Source: an uncultured Myxococcales bacterium
GTDB taxonomy: Bacteria; Myxococcota_A; UBA9042; CAIXZC01
Length of the DNA stretch: 64,000 nucleotides
Direction: 5' to 3'
NCBI GenBank assembly: GCA_903895725.1
Contig: CAITUV010000036.1
Span: 62,001 to 126,000 of the forward strand
Shown here: piece by piece, positions 51,224 to 59,433 of the stretch
Position numbering within the stretch: position 1 is the first letter of the stretch
Layout: the number at the start of each line of letters is the position of its first letter
Made by a program: the position numbers and the translations under genes
Notes under the pieces: model-generated
What the model was told of the DNA's origin: nothing
Database searches by the model: none
Seen by the model: only the letters and a program-made list of their open reading frames with translations

Positions 51224-53448
51224 GGCAGCACTTCCACGACGGAGAGGGTCTCCCCGAGCCCGAGCAGGAGAATCCCGCGACCTTTGGCCAGGGACGAGCC
51301 GGGAGCGGACACCTCCCGGACCGCCCAGGCCGAGGCAATCGCCGAGGCAGAAGCAAGCTCCCCGGTCTGGAGCCGGTAGTCCACCACCGCCCCCTCGAAT
51401 TGCGTCCTGGCCAGGAAGCGGTCCAGCAAGCTCTTCCCTTGCGTCCGCCGGGCCGCCGGGATCCCGGCCAGTATGGCCCCGAAAAACTCCCGGACACGCT
51501 CCGCTCCGCCGGCAGCATTCACCAGCCGCTCCACGTCCGAGTCCCCGTCTGCCACCGGAGCCAGCAGTCGAAGCCCGATCCCCGGCCCGCCTTGCCCGAG
51601 GGCCACGACCAGGCCGGCACCGCCATCGGACAGCACGGTACCCTCGGCAAGACCCGTCGCCACCGACTCGTCAAGCAGGGGGGACAGCTTCTCGTGGGCC
51701 TCGTCCGCTCCAAGCACACAGGCAACGGTATCGCCGTTGGTCAAGGTGAGCTGGGCCGCCAGCAGTGCCTGCTCGAACGACGTATCCCCGCCCGTGGCCG
51801 TGATGTTGGGCCCCGTGGCCTTGTGCCAGATGGCCACCTGGCCGGCCACCGCGTTGTGGACCGAACCGACGAAATCGGTGGGGCTGGAGAACTCCAGGTT
51901 CGACCCGAACAACTTGTCCAGGAACTCCCAGGTCTCGGACAAGGGACCCCAGCCAGTCCCAAGGTAGATGCCGTCCACGGGGTGCGCAGCGGCTTTGAGC
52001 ACCGCATCGGCCAGCGCCAGCGTGAGGCGCGGCAACCGCTTCATCCGCCGCAGGGCCCTTGGGGGCAGGTCCCGAGTCACGGTCTCTTCGGGCAGAACCC
52101 CGGCAGCAGACCGCCCTTCCGCCAATGCGGACAGCGTCTCCGTCGTGTGCCCGGCACCGCTGATGCACGCGACGGCCAGCACCCGGAGCCTCCCCATCTC
52201 GAACGAAGGCTGCCCCGAAGCCCCCGCCCCGGCCGCACGCGCATCCGCCCCTGCAGTGCGACGCTCCCAATCCTCTCCGTTCCGCTCGGTCGGCCCGAAC
52301 AGGACGGCAGCGTTGTTCCCCCCGAAGCCGAACGAGTTGGACAGCACGGCGCTGAGCTCGGCCGGAAAAGAGGCCCCTGCGGGCACCAACCCGAATGCAG
52401 GATCCGGCTCGGTCAGGCCGACGTTGCCAGGGACGACCCCGTGCCGCAACGCCAGCACCGAGATCACGGCCTCCACCGCCCCTGCGGCAGCCAGCGAGTG
52501 CCCGACGCCCCCCTTGGTCGAGGAGACCGGCGGCAGGCCGGGTCCGAACAGTGACACGAGGGCCTTGGCCTCTGCGGCATCGTTGTCCCGGGTGCCGGTA
52601 CCATGCAGGTTGACGTAGCTCACGTCGCCAGGGGCAACCCCGGCCTCGGCAAGCGCCCGCTTCATGGCGGAAAGGGCCCCGGCCCCCTCCGGATGGGGCG
52701 CGCTGGGGTGGTAGGCGTCACACGAGAGCCCGGCCCCGAGCACCTCGGCCAGCGCCGTGTCAGGCACGGGCTCGCCGCACGGAGCTCCCTCGAGCAGCAG
52801 CATCCCAGCCCCCTCGGCCACCGACATTCCGTTCCGGTTGCGGTCCAGAGGCCGGGTTCCGTCCGGATCGATGAGCTGGAGCATCGAAAAGCCGTAGTAG
52901 GTGAGCCGGCAGAGGCAGTCCGCACCTCCGACGAGCACACGATGCGCACGCCCGGACCGGATGAGCTCCATCCCGAGCTTGACGGCCACGGCCCCGCTGG
53001 AGCAGGCGGTCGAGACGGTCAGCGCCGGCCCCGTGCACCCGAGTCGGAACGCGACGTACTCGGCCACTGTGCCGGTTCCGTGCAGGCGGTAGCGCTCCAG
53101 GTCAGAGACTCCCTCCTTCAGGAGGACCTCGGTCAGCCCCATTCCCCCCGTGGTCCCGCCGAGCACCACGGCATCCGGGGGAGGACCTCCGGCAACCGCC
53201 TCCAGGGCAGCCGCCAGGGCCAGCGCATGCGTGCGGGGTATGCCCCCGTCCTCGACACGCTGCACCACGTCCGCCCACACGTCCGCCGGCAGCTCTCCGA
53301 CGGGGAGCGCCCCCTTGCTGTTGGCGGGGAAAAGCGACAGGGGCCTGATGTGCCGGCCCCCGCTCAAGAGTGCCTCGAGCAGCGCAGGCACCCCCGCCCC
53401 GGCAGGCGTGACCGCTCCCATGCCGACAACGAAGATGCGGACCTTCAT
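51220..53448 (-). CDS. Ketosynthase-chain length factor fusion
   Basis: A 742-residue fusion of two thiolase-fold condensing domains. The first (1-400) has an intact triad: Cys in VSTACSSGAVA, His in NLHGTGTRDND and His in TKGGVGHSLAAAG. The second (about 415-742) keeps the fold (TDFVGSVHNAVAGQVA) but has NITATGGDTSFE where the Cys motif should be, so it lacks the nucleophile. This is the Ketoacyl-synt_2 type found as chain length factor partners. In aryl-polyene systems ketosynthase and chain length factor are separate subunits of a heterodimer. The start is 10 bases after the ACP stop. Confidence 0.87.
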   Translation of the reverse strand: MKVRIFVVGMGAVTPAGAGVPALLEALLSGGRHIRPLSLFPANSKGALPVGELPADVWADVVQRVEDGGIPRTHALALAAALEAVAGGPPPDAVVLGGTTGGMGLTEVLLKEGVSDLERYRLHGTGTVAEYVAFRLGCTGPALTVSTACSSGAVAVKLGMELIRSGRAHRVLVGGADCLCRLTYYGFSMLQLIDPDGTRPLDRNRNGMSVAEGAGMLLLEGAPCGEPVPDTALAEVLGAGLSCDAYHPSAPHPEGAGALSAMKRALAEAGVAPGDVSYVNLHGTGTRDNDAAEAKALVSLFGPGLPPVSSTKGGVGHSLAAAGAVEAVISVLALRHGVVPGNVGLTEPDPAFGLVPAGASFPAELSAVLSNSFGFGGNNAAVLFGPTERNGEDWERRTAGADARAAGAGASGQPSFEMGRLRVLAVACISGAGHTTETLSALAEGRSAAGVLPEETVTRDLPPRALRRMKRLPRLTLALADAVLKAAAHPVDGIYLGTGWGPLSETWEFLDKLFGSNLEFSSPTDFVGSVHNAVAGQVAIWHKATGPNITATGGDTSFEQALLAAQLTLTNGDTVACVLGADEAHEKLSPLLDESVATGLAEGTVLSDGGAGLVVALGQGGPGIGLRLLAPVADGDSDVERLVNAAGGAERVREFFGAILAGIPAARRTQGKSLLDRFLARTQFEGAVVDYRLQTGELASASAIASAWAVREVSAPGSSLAKGRGILLLGLGETLSVVEVLP

Positions 53449-53457
53449 GGCTGATTC

Positions 53458-53715
53458 TCAGGATGCCCGATTGGCCCGGATGTGCTCCGCCAGCGCGTTG
53501 ACCGAGGCGAATACCTTCTCGCCCACTTCCTTGCTGTCGATGGTCACGCCGTACCCCTGCTCCACCATGATGACCAGCTCCAGCACATCGATGGAATCGA
53601 TGCCGAAGTCACCTCCAACCAGCCGGGCCTCGTTGTCGATGTCCTCGGGCTTCAGGTCGGACAGGTCCAGCGTCTCGATAATCTTGACCTTCAGCTCATG
53701 CTCCAGGTTCTCCAT
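53458..53715 (-). CDS. Acyl carrier protein (second)
   Basis: An 85-residue ACP with the Ser attachment site GIDSIDVLEL and an N-terminal helix rich in acidic residues. It differs from the ACP at 48467 along most of its length, so the two are likely to serve different partners. It sits between the radical SAM gene (3-base gap) and the ketosynthase-chain length factor fusion (9-base gap) and is the probable substrate of that fusion. A GAGGG box precedes the ATG at 53715. Confidence 0.9.
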   Translation of the reverse strand: MENLEHELKVKIIETLDLSDLKPEDIDNEARLVGGDFGIDSIDVLELVIMVEQGYGVTIDSKEVGEKVFASVNALAEHIRANRAS

Positions 53716-53718
53716 CGC

Positions 53719-54951
53719 CTACCCTCGCTTCGTGTCGCCAAGCTCCTTGCGACGCTTGGCGGATTCCTTGGCAACGTTCCAGAACAGCTTCCCCATCCTC
53801 GCATTCTGGGACTGCTCCCTGTAGAAGAGGTCCCACGCCTGGAAGTAAAGCTCCTGGAGCTTGTCCGGCGAAATGGCCCACGGTCGATAGACCACGGTCG
53901 ATGCGTTGTAGTTGCGCCAGTCCCGGTCGATGATCCGCCCTTCCGCCTCCAGCTCTTCATAGACCTGCGTGTGTGGGAAGGGGGTCAGCACCGTGAACTC
54001 GGCCAGATCCAGCTCGATGGTCAGCAGGAAGTCCACGAACCGCTTGATGAAATCCTCGGTGTGGTCCTTGAGACCGAGCAGGATCGTGCCTTCCACCGCG
54101 ATGCCGTAGTCGTGGAACATCTTGACCCGATCCCGGATCTTGTCCGAGATAGTGTAGATGGCGTGATAGACCCACCAGCAGCCCGACTTCTGCGCCAGGT
54201 CCAGCACTTCAGGCTCCGGCGTGATGGGATGGGAGATCCAGCGCTTTCCCTCCCCCGCCATCGCCCGGAAAAGGTTCTTCTGGTACTCCACGTCCTGCTC
54301 CAGCGAGTTGTCCACGATGAACACCAGGTCGCTGCAGCTCCGCAGGTCGGAGAGCACGTGGTCGATGGGCCGCGTGCGGTGCACCCGCCCTCCCAGGTAC
54401 GGGGTACAGCAGGGGTAGCAGTTGTAGCGGCACCCTCGGGAAGTCTCGACCAGGTCGACCAACTCCCACCCCTTGTAAGTATAGAGCCGCTTCTTGTCGT
54501 GCAGAGCCCGGCGGGGATTGGGAAGCTTCGAGATGTCGGCAAACCCCTGGCTTCGACGATACACCGAAGCCATTTGGCCTTCCTGGAAATCCTTCACCAG
54601 GCGGGGGATAAGCTCCTCCCCTTCCCCGACGACGACGGCGTCGGCATGCTGTGCGGCTTCGTCCGGACAGAGCGCCACGTGCAGACCGCCCATCACGACT
54701 TTCTTCCCTCGGGCTCGGAACGTGTCGGCAATCTCGTAGGCCCTCGGTGCCTGGCACGTGAGCATGATGGAAATGCCCACGAGGTCATATGCCCCTTCGA
54801 AATCCACCGGCTCCACGTTCTCATTGGTCACCGCAACGTCCACGCCGGCGGGAACGCTGGCCGCAGCCTGGATCACCCCCAGCGGAGGCAGGTCGAAGGG
54901 ATTCTGGCCGGGCAGCTTGGGCCACTTGGGATAGATGAACTGAAATCGCAT
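53719..54951 (-). CDS. B12-binding radical SAM enzyme
   Basis: A 410-residue enzyme. An N-terminal cobalamin-binding Rossmann domain (PPLGVIQAAASVP, GISIMLTCQ, VVMGGLHVAL, ADAVVVGEGEE) precedes the radical SAM core with SRGCRYNCYPCC (CxxxCxxC). In the B12-radical SAM class, members methylate, cyclise or add carbons at unactivated positions. It is the first gene of the ACP/ketosynthase-fusion/oxidoreductase operon, so it likely modifies the growing or finished acyl chain. The ATG lies 12 bases after AAGGAG-like sequence, a weak signal. Confidence 0.88.
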   Translation of the reverse strand: MRFQFIYPKWPKLPGQNPFDLPPLGVIQAAASVPAGVDVAVTNENVEPVDFEGAYDLVGISIMLTCQAPRAYEIADTFRARGKKVVMGGLHVALCPDEAAQHADAVVVGEGEELIPRLVKDFQEGQMASVYRRSQGFADISKLPNPRRALHDKKRLYTYKGWELVDLVETSRGCRYNCYPCCTPYLGGRVHRTRPIDHVLSDLRSCSDLVFIVDNSLEQDVEYQKNLFRAMAGEGKRWISHPITPEPEVLDLAQKSGCWWVYHAIYTISDKIRDRVKMFHDYGIAVEGTILLGLKDHTEDFIKRFVDFLLTIELDLAEFTVLTPFPHTQVYEELEAEGRIIDRDWRNYNASTVVYRPWAISPDKLQELYFQAWDLFYREQSQNARMGKLFWNVAKESAKRRKELGDTKRG

Positions 54952-55029
54952 TCGCTCGTCCGCCGCTCCTTGCGTTCCGGTCCCACCCAGACACCTCGCC
55001 TGGGCCTCGCCGACCGCAATCAGCGCCCG

Positions 55030-55059
55030 AGGCTACTTCGCGCCCGCATACCGTGTCAA
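55030..55059 (-). promoter_or_regulatory. Candidate promoter for the radical SAM-ketosynthase operon
   Basis: Reading leftward: perfect -35 TTGACA (55059-55054), 18-base spacer, weak -10 TAGCCT (55035-55030), 78 bases before the first ATG. Confidence 0.4.
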
Positions 55060-55081
55060 GAAGGAGAGCGCTGCGAAGCTA

Positions 55082-55831
55082 CTAGAATCTGAGGTATGCC
55101 GTCGTCCCGATATAGGGCTGGATGGTCGCCTGGATCTTGTCCGAATCCTGGACCACCGCCGAGTCGCACTTCTCGTCCGCCACGTCCCCGACGAAATCGT
55201 AGGCCCCCGGCACGATGGTCAGCCCCAGCCCGAACTCGAACAAGAAATGCTGCGCCAGGTACAGGTCGAACCCGACCCCCGCCTTCCCCTCGTACCCGAA
55301 ATCCTCCTGCCACCCACCTCCCAGCTTCAGCAGGAGCCGCATTCGGTCGTTGGCGAAATTCTTGAGACGGATCAGGAGCATCCCGTCTCCATGAAGCTTC
55401 ATGTACCCCTCGAATACCGAGCAGTCCCCGCCGATCATCACCAGCCACGGCTGGTAGCCGACGGAAGCTTCCAGCCCGATCGGTCCGGCCAGGAAACGAG
55501 CGGCCAGCCCGAAACCGTGCTCTTTGAGCAGGGCGATTCCAACCGCCCCCTCGGGCCTCCCCAGGTTATAGCGCCGCTGAACGGCAGGTTCCGGCTCAGG
55601 TTCGGCTTCCGGCTCAGGTTCGGCTTCCGGCTCGACCACTTCCTCCTCGCCCTCTTCGAGCTGGAATTTCGGTTTCTCGTCCCCGGCAGGCTGCGTAGCC
55701 TCATCGGCCTCGCCTTCGCCTTCCCCGACCATCTCCTCCTCGTCCTCATCGTCTCCCAGATCCTGTGCAAGAACGGGATTCCACGCCAGCAGCGCCCCCG
55801 CCAACAGAACCAGTGCCGTCCATCCCCTCAT
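55082..55831 (-). CDS. Predicted outer-membrane protein with acidic EP-repeat linker
   Basis: A 249-residue exported protein (signal LVLLAGALLAWNPVLAQ). A strongly acidic low-complexity part (residues about 25-85) ends in EPEPEAEPEPEP repeats; the remaining 160 residues are beta-strand rich and close with YIGTTAYLRF, an aromatic C-terminus typical of outer-membrane barrels. Function is unknown. GGAGGAG precedes the ATG at 55831; the upstream open frame is not supported. The acidic linker probably spans the periplasm to the cell wall. Confidence 0.75.
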   Translation of the reverse strand: MRGWTALVLLAGALLAWNPVLAQDLGDDEDEEEMVGEGEGEADEATQPAGDEKPKFQLEEGEEEVVEPEAEPEPEAEPEPEPAVQRRYNLGRPEGAVGIALLKEHGFGLAARFLAGPIGLEASVGYQPWLVMIGGDCSVFEGYMKLHGDGMLLIRLKNFANDRMRLLLKLGGGWQEDFGYEGKAGVGFDLYLAQHFLFEFGLGLTIVPGAYDFVGDVADEKCDSAVVQDSDKIQATIQPYIGTTAYLRF

Positions 55832-55889
55832 GCTCTCCTCCAGATGTCTGTGAAATCCATTGACCTCGCCGACGCGGAAGCTCCCCCTG

Positions 55890-56276
55890 TCAGGATGCGC
55901 TTGGCTTGGGAAGCCACCGCTCGATCTGACGGATGAACTCATCCCCCGACCCCATCCCCTTCTCAACACACCCGGCCGCCCCGAAGTCCCGGGCATCCCG
56001 GGCCCGATCGTCTGTCACCAGACCACTGATGACGATGACCGGGGCAGCCCCGGCGACCGGTACCACCTTCTTCAGTCCCACCGGGCCCACGCTGTCCGGA
56101 AGCCCCAGGTCGAGCAGGATCAGGTCGAACCGCTCCTGTTCGAGCCTCTTGACGGCCCCCGCCAGGTACTGGACGTTCTCCATCTCGATGTCGTACCCGG
56201 CCAGCTCCGCAAGGGCCTTCAGCAACTCGAACCAAGTCGAGTCGTCGTCGATTACGAGTACCCTGAATGCTCCCAT
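55890..56276 (-). CDS. Stand-alone response regulator receiver domain
   Basis: A 128-residue CheY-like protein. VLVIDDDS gives the acidic pocket, LILLDLGLPDS the phosphorylated Asp, VIVISGL the conserved Ser switch and VEKGMG the conserved Lys (usually K-P, here K-G). No output domain is present, so it works through protein contacts. An in-frame Met upstream (56348) is possible, but the domain and a GGAGAG box favour 56276. A divergent promoter pair separates it from the ferredoxin gene. No histidine kinase is adjacent. Confidence 0.87.
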   Translation of the reverse strand: MGAFRVLVIDDDSTWFELLKALAELAGYDIEMENVQYLAGAVKRLEQERFDLILLDLGLPDSVGPVGLKKVVPVAGAAPVIVISGLVTDDRARDARDFGAAGCVEKGMGSGDEFIRQIERWLPKPSAS

Positions 56277-56304
56277 AGCCTGGCTCTCCGTCGTTCTCAG
56301 ATTG

Positions 56305-56333
56305 AGTAGAGCACGAATCCCCTCCGAAATCAA
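56305..56333 (-). promoter_or_regulatory. Candidate promoter for the response regulator
   Basis: Reading leftward: -35 TTGATT (56333-56328), 17-base spacer, -10 TCTACT (56310-56305), 28 bases before the ATG. Confidence 0.4.
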
Positions 56334-56348
56334 CCTCTCAGAACGCAC

Positions 56349-56376
56349 TTGAAATCGGCAAATAGACTCCTAAAAT
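56349..56376 (+). promoter_or_regulatory. Candidate promoter for the two-cluster ferredoxin
   Basis: -35 TTGAAA (56349-56354), 16-base spacer, -10 TAAAAT (56371-56376); each box is one base from consensus, the best match in the window. Confidence 0.55.
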
Positions 56377-56425
56377 CTCCTTCATCCCGCCGGGACCCCT
56401 GCTGCCGGCTGGGAATGGAGGCGAA

Positions 56426-57301
56426 ATGAAGGTAACCCGGAAGATCATCCAGATTGACGAGGACAAGTGTGACGGTTGCGGAGCCTGTGTGACCGACTGT
56501 GCGGAGGGGGCCCTCAAGGTCATCGACGGCAAGGCGCAAGTGGTCAACGACGTCTTCTGCGACGGCCTCGGTGCCTGCATCGGGGCCTGCCCGACCGGCG
56601 CACTCGAGATCGTCGAGCGTGAAGCCGAGGAATTCGACGAAAGCGCTGTGGAACAGCACCTCGCCAACCTTCACAAGCCCAACGCTGCGCCACCCGCCCC
56701 CGGACCCGCCGCCCGCGGACGACCGGCGAGCCCCACCCTGGCCCATACACCCCGCCCCCTCGGCGGACATGGCGGTCATGCGGGGCACGGTGGAGGTTGC
56801 CCCGGATCGGCATTGAGGATGTTCGGGGACGGCCCCACCCCGGCGGCTGCCGCCCCAGGCGTTCGTCCCGCTCCTGCGCCTTCTGCTGCACCGGCCGGCG
56901 GCTGGAACGCCCCGACGCAGCCCCGCTCCGAGCTGACCCAGTGGCCGATTCAGCTCCGTCTGCTGCCGACCTCCGGCCCGCTCTACCAGAATCGAGACCT
57001 CCTGCTGCTTGCCGACTGCACGGCAGCGGCCTACCCGGACCTCCAGCGCGGGCTGGTTGCCGGAAAGACGGTCCTGATGAGCTGCCCCAAGCTCGACGAC
57101 CCGGAGGAATCCGTGGACAAGCTTTCCGTGATCTTCCGCAATCCGATCAAGTCGGTCAGCGTGGCGATCATGGAAGTCCCCTGCTGCTCGGGCCTCGTCC
57201 GGATCACCCAGGAGGCAATGCGCCGTGCCGGTGCCTCGTTCCCCCTGGAGGTGGTGCGCATCGGAGTGCGCGGGGATCTGCTCGAGCGCTTCTCGTTCTG
57301 A
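56426..57301 (+). CDS. Ferredoxin-like 2[4Fe-4S] protein with a C-terminal domain
   Basis: A 291-residue protein. CDGCGACVTDCAEGAL and CDGLGACIGACPTGAL form two [4Fe-4S] sites in an N-terminal ferredoxin domain (the second motif has CDGLGAC, so its spacing is one residue wider than CxxC-x-x-C). A Pro/Ala/His/Gly-rich linker (about 95-165; GGHGGHAGHGGG) may bind metal. The C-terminal 120 residues (LLLLADCTAAAYPDLQRGLV, LMSCPKLDDPEES, EVPCCSGLVRI) are a domain with conserved Cys typical of anaerobe ferredoxin-hydrogenase-type proteins. GGAGGCGAA precedes the ATG. Cytoplasmic electron carrier; partner unknown. Confidence 0.85.
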   Translation: MKVTRKIIQIDEDKCDGCGACVTDCAEGALKVIDGKAQVVNDVFCDGLGACIGACPTGALEIVEREAEEFDESAVEQHLANLHKPNAAPPAPGPAARGRPASPTLAHTPRPLGGHGGHAGHGGGCPGSALRMFGDGPTPAAAAPGVRPAPAPSAAPAGGWNAPTQPRSELTQWPIQLRLLPTSGPLYQNRDLLLLADCTAAAYPDLQRGLVAGKTVLMSCPKLDDPEESVDKLSVIFRNPIKSVSVAIMEVPCCSGLVRITQEAMRRAGASFPLEVVRIGVRGDLLERFSF

Positions 57302-57411
57302 TCTGTTGAACCCGGGGTGCGTCGTGTGATAGACCGCACTGGGCGGTGGCAGCACCGGACTCTGCAATCTGGAGCTCCGAGGCTTCCGACGCCTCATACG
57401 GAGGTGCGTGG

Positions 57412-57600
57412 ATGGAGAAGGACAGGCTCCTGGAGATCGTGCTGGCTGCAACGACCGAGCGAGACGGGCGCAAGGTCCTCGCGTGCGCCGAGGCCTTCAG
57501 TCTCGCAGCGGAGCACGGCGTGGATCTGATGGACATCGCCCGTATCTGCAACACCCATTCGATCAAGTTCGTCCACTGCCAGCTCGGGTGCTTCCGGTGA
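57412..57600 (+). CDS. CQLGCF small protein upstream of moeA
   Basis: A 62-residue protein ending CNTHSIKFVHCQLGCFR. Small proteins with a helix-turn-helix-like core and a terminal CQLGCF occur next to molybdenum-cofactor or formate dehydrogenase genes in anaerobic bacteria; I recall this association but no assigned name. GGAGGTG sits before the ATG at 57412. Its stop overlaps the GTG start of moeA (GTGA), so the two are coupled. The Cys pair may bind a metal or mediate contact with an Mo/Fe-S partner. The predicted role in Mo-enzyme maturation is inference. Confidence 0.7.
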   Translation: MEKDRLLEIVLAATTERDGRKVLACAEAFSLAAEHGVDLMDIARICNTHSIKFVHCQLGCFR

Positions 57601-58931
57601 GCCGGAGCGCCGGAGGCCCTCGGATCGACATCGGTCTGGACGAGGCCCTGGCCCTGGTGCGCGCGTCGCTGGCCCCTCTCCCGGCCAGAAGCATCCCCGT
57701 CCATGCCGCCGAAGGACTGGTCGCTGCCGAGGACGTCACGGCCCTCGTCGATAGCCCCCCCAGGGCGGTTTCCCTCAAGGACGGCTACGCAGTGGTGTCG
57801 ACGGACCTGGAGGGGGCCTCTGCGGGTTCCCCGGTCCTCCTCGAACGGGTCGGGACGGCCACCGCAGGCAATCCGTTTCGGGGACAGGTCGCTTCCGGAT
57901 GTGCGGTCCGCATCCTGACGGGAGCGCTGCTCCCCGCCGGTGCGGACGCAGTCCTGTCCGAGGAGTTCACCCTGCCGACCGCCGATGGCACCGTTTTGTG
58001 CGTGGCGGATGCAGCATCCGGGCGCAACCTGCTGGGTGCGGGAGCGGATGTGGCCCGTGGAAGCGTTGCGGCAGCGGCCGGCCTCCGGCTTTCGCCCGCC
58101 ATGCTCGGCTACCTGGCCTCGGCCGGGTGCGGAAGTGTCCTCGTACACCCACGTCCCAGAGTCGGCCTGCTGGCCACAGGAGACGAGCTGGTGGCTCCCG
58201 GGCTTCCCCTCTCTCCCGGCCAGATCTACGCTTCCAACATGGTGACCCTGTCCGGCTGGCTGAGCCGATTCCGCATGGAGTCGGTCCTCGGCTCGGCCTC
58301 CGACTCCGAGGACGCAATCGAGAAGACCGCCGCCATGCTTCTTCCCGACTGCGATGTGCTCCTCACGAGCGGCGGTGCCTGGAAGAGCGAGCGTGACCGG
58401 ACTCCGGCGGTGCTGGCTCGACTTGGCTTTGCGCCCCGTTTCCACCGCGTTCGCCTGGGCCCGGGCAAGGCCGTTGCGTTCGGGATGATCGGCGACAAGC
58501 CCGTCTTCTGCCTGCCCGGCGGACCGCCCTCCAACGAGATGGCGTTCCTCCAGATCGTCCTGCCCGCTCTCTTGTGGATGGCCGGCCGAACCGAACCGCC
58601 CTTCCCAGAGGCTCCCGTCACGGTGGCCCGGGAGCTGGGAGGCTCGGCCGACTGGTCCCGCTTCTTCCAGGCCCGCCTCGAGCTCAACGGTCGGAGGCTG
58701 CTGGCCCACCCCCTGCGCACCGGCAGCCGATTGCTGTGCCAGGCCAACGCCGAGGCCCTCATCCGGATACCCGAGGGGGTCGACGGCATACGTCCCGGGC
58801 AGACCGCCGCGGCACAGCTCCTCACCCCGGAAAGCCAGGCTCTGGCCGCGGCCTGCGTGCCCGCCCCTGACGGGGCAGCGGCCCCCGCGGGCGAACCGCA
58901 TCCTGCTGGAGGGAATCCCCGTGTCCCGTGA
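57597..58931 (+). CDS. moeA: Molybdopterin molybdenumtransferase MoeA
   Basis: A 444-residue molybdenum-insertase. SVKDGYAV-like SLKDGYAVVSTD, RILTGALLPAGADAVLSEE (family P-x-GADAVV), LLATGDELVAPG (the molybdopterin-binding domain) and LTSGGAWKSERD, then LPGGPPSNEMAFLQIVLPAL match the MoeA/gephyrin E family. It inserts molybdate into the pterin to make Moco. The GTG start overlaps the preceding stop; the frame is open upstream only as a shadow. The end overlaps mobB by 11 bases, so the small protein, moeA and mobB are one operon. The C-terminal 20 residues are Pro/Ala-rich. Confidence 0.92.
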   Translation: MSRSAGGPRIDIGLDEALALVRASLAPLPARSIPVHAAEGLVAAEDVTALVDSPPRAVSLKDGYAVVSTDLEGASAGSPVLLERVGTATAGNPFRGQVASGCAVRILTGALLPAGADAVLSEEFTLPTADGTVLCVADAASGRNLLGAGADVARGSVAAAAGLRLSPAMLGYLASAGCGSVLVHPRPRVGLLATGDELVAPGLPLSPGQIYASNMVTLSGWLSRFRMESVLGSASDSEDAIEKTAAMLLPDCDVLLTSGGAWKSERDRTPAVLARLGFAPRFHRVRLGPGKAVAFGMIGDKPVFCLPGGPPSNEMAFLQIVLPALLWMAGRTEPPFPEAPVTVARELGGSADWSRFFQARLELNGRRLLAHPLRTGSRLLCQANAEALIRIPEGVDGIRPGQTAAAQLLTPESQALAAACVPAPDGAAAPAGEPHPAGGNPRVP

Positions 58932-59430
58932 CCCGCACCCGCCGATCCTCTGCATCGTCGGCAAGTCCGATGCCGGCAAGACGACCTTCATCGAGAAGCT
59001 GCTCCCCCGCCTCGTGGCGCGTGGGCTCAGGGTGGCAACCGTCAAGCACGATGTCCACGGGTTCTCCATGGACCGCGAGGGCAAGGACAGCTACCGCCAC
59101 AAGAAGGCCGGGGCCTGCGTGTCCATGATCTCCTCCCCCACCGCTATCGGCATGATCCGGGATGCCGATCACGACCACACCCTGGCCGAGCTGGCCGTGC
59201 GGTTCCTGAGCGACATGGACCTGGTGCTGACGGAAGGCTACAAGCGCGAGGCCTGGCCCAAAATCGAGGTGCACCGCAGAGAGGTTTCCTGCGAGCTTCT
59301 CGCCTCGCCGGACGACGGACTGCTGGCCGTCGTCACGGACGAGCCGCTCGACGTACCCGTTCCGCAATTCGGCCTGGAGGACGCCGAAGGTGTCGCCGAG
59401 CTCCTCGCTCGCACGCTTCTGAACCGCTGA
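58921..59430 (+). CDS. mobB: Molybdopterin-guanine dinucleotide biosynthesis protein MobB
   Basis: A 169-residue GTP-binding protein. CIVGKSDAGKTTFIEKL is the P-loop, VATVKHDVHGFSMDREGKDSYRH is the MobB switch region, and VLTEGYKREAWPKIEVHR the conserved DLVLTEGYK strand. MobB aids attachment of GMP to molybdopterin, forming the bis-MGD cofactor of formate dehydrogenases and related enzymes. The GTG start has GGAGGG 8-9 bases upstream. It converges with the repeat lipoprotein gene, 3 bases apart. Confidence 0.92.
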   Translation: MSRDPHPPILCIVGKSDAGKTTFIEKLLPRLVARGLRVATVKHDVHGFSMDREGKDSYRHKKAGACVSMISSPTAIGMIRDADHDHTLAELAVRFLSDMDLVLTEGYKREAWPKIEVHRREVSCELLASPDDGLLAVVTDEPLDVPVPQFGLEDAEGVAELLARTLLNR

Positions 59431-59433
59431 TTA

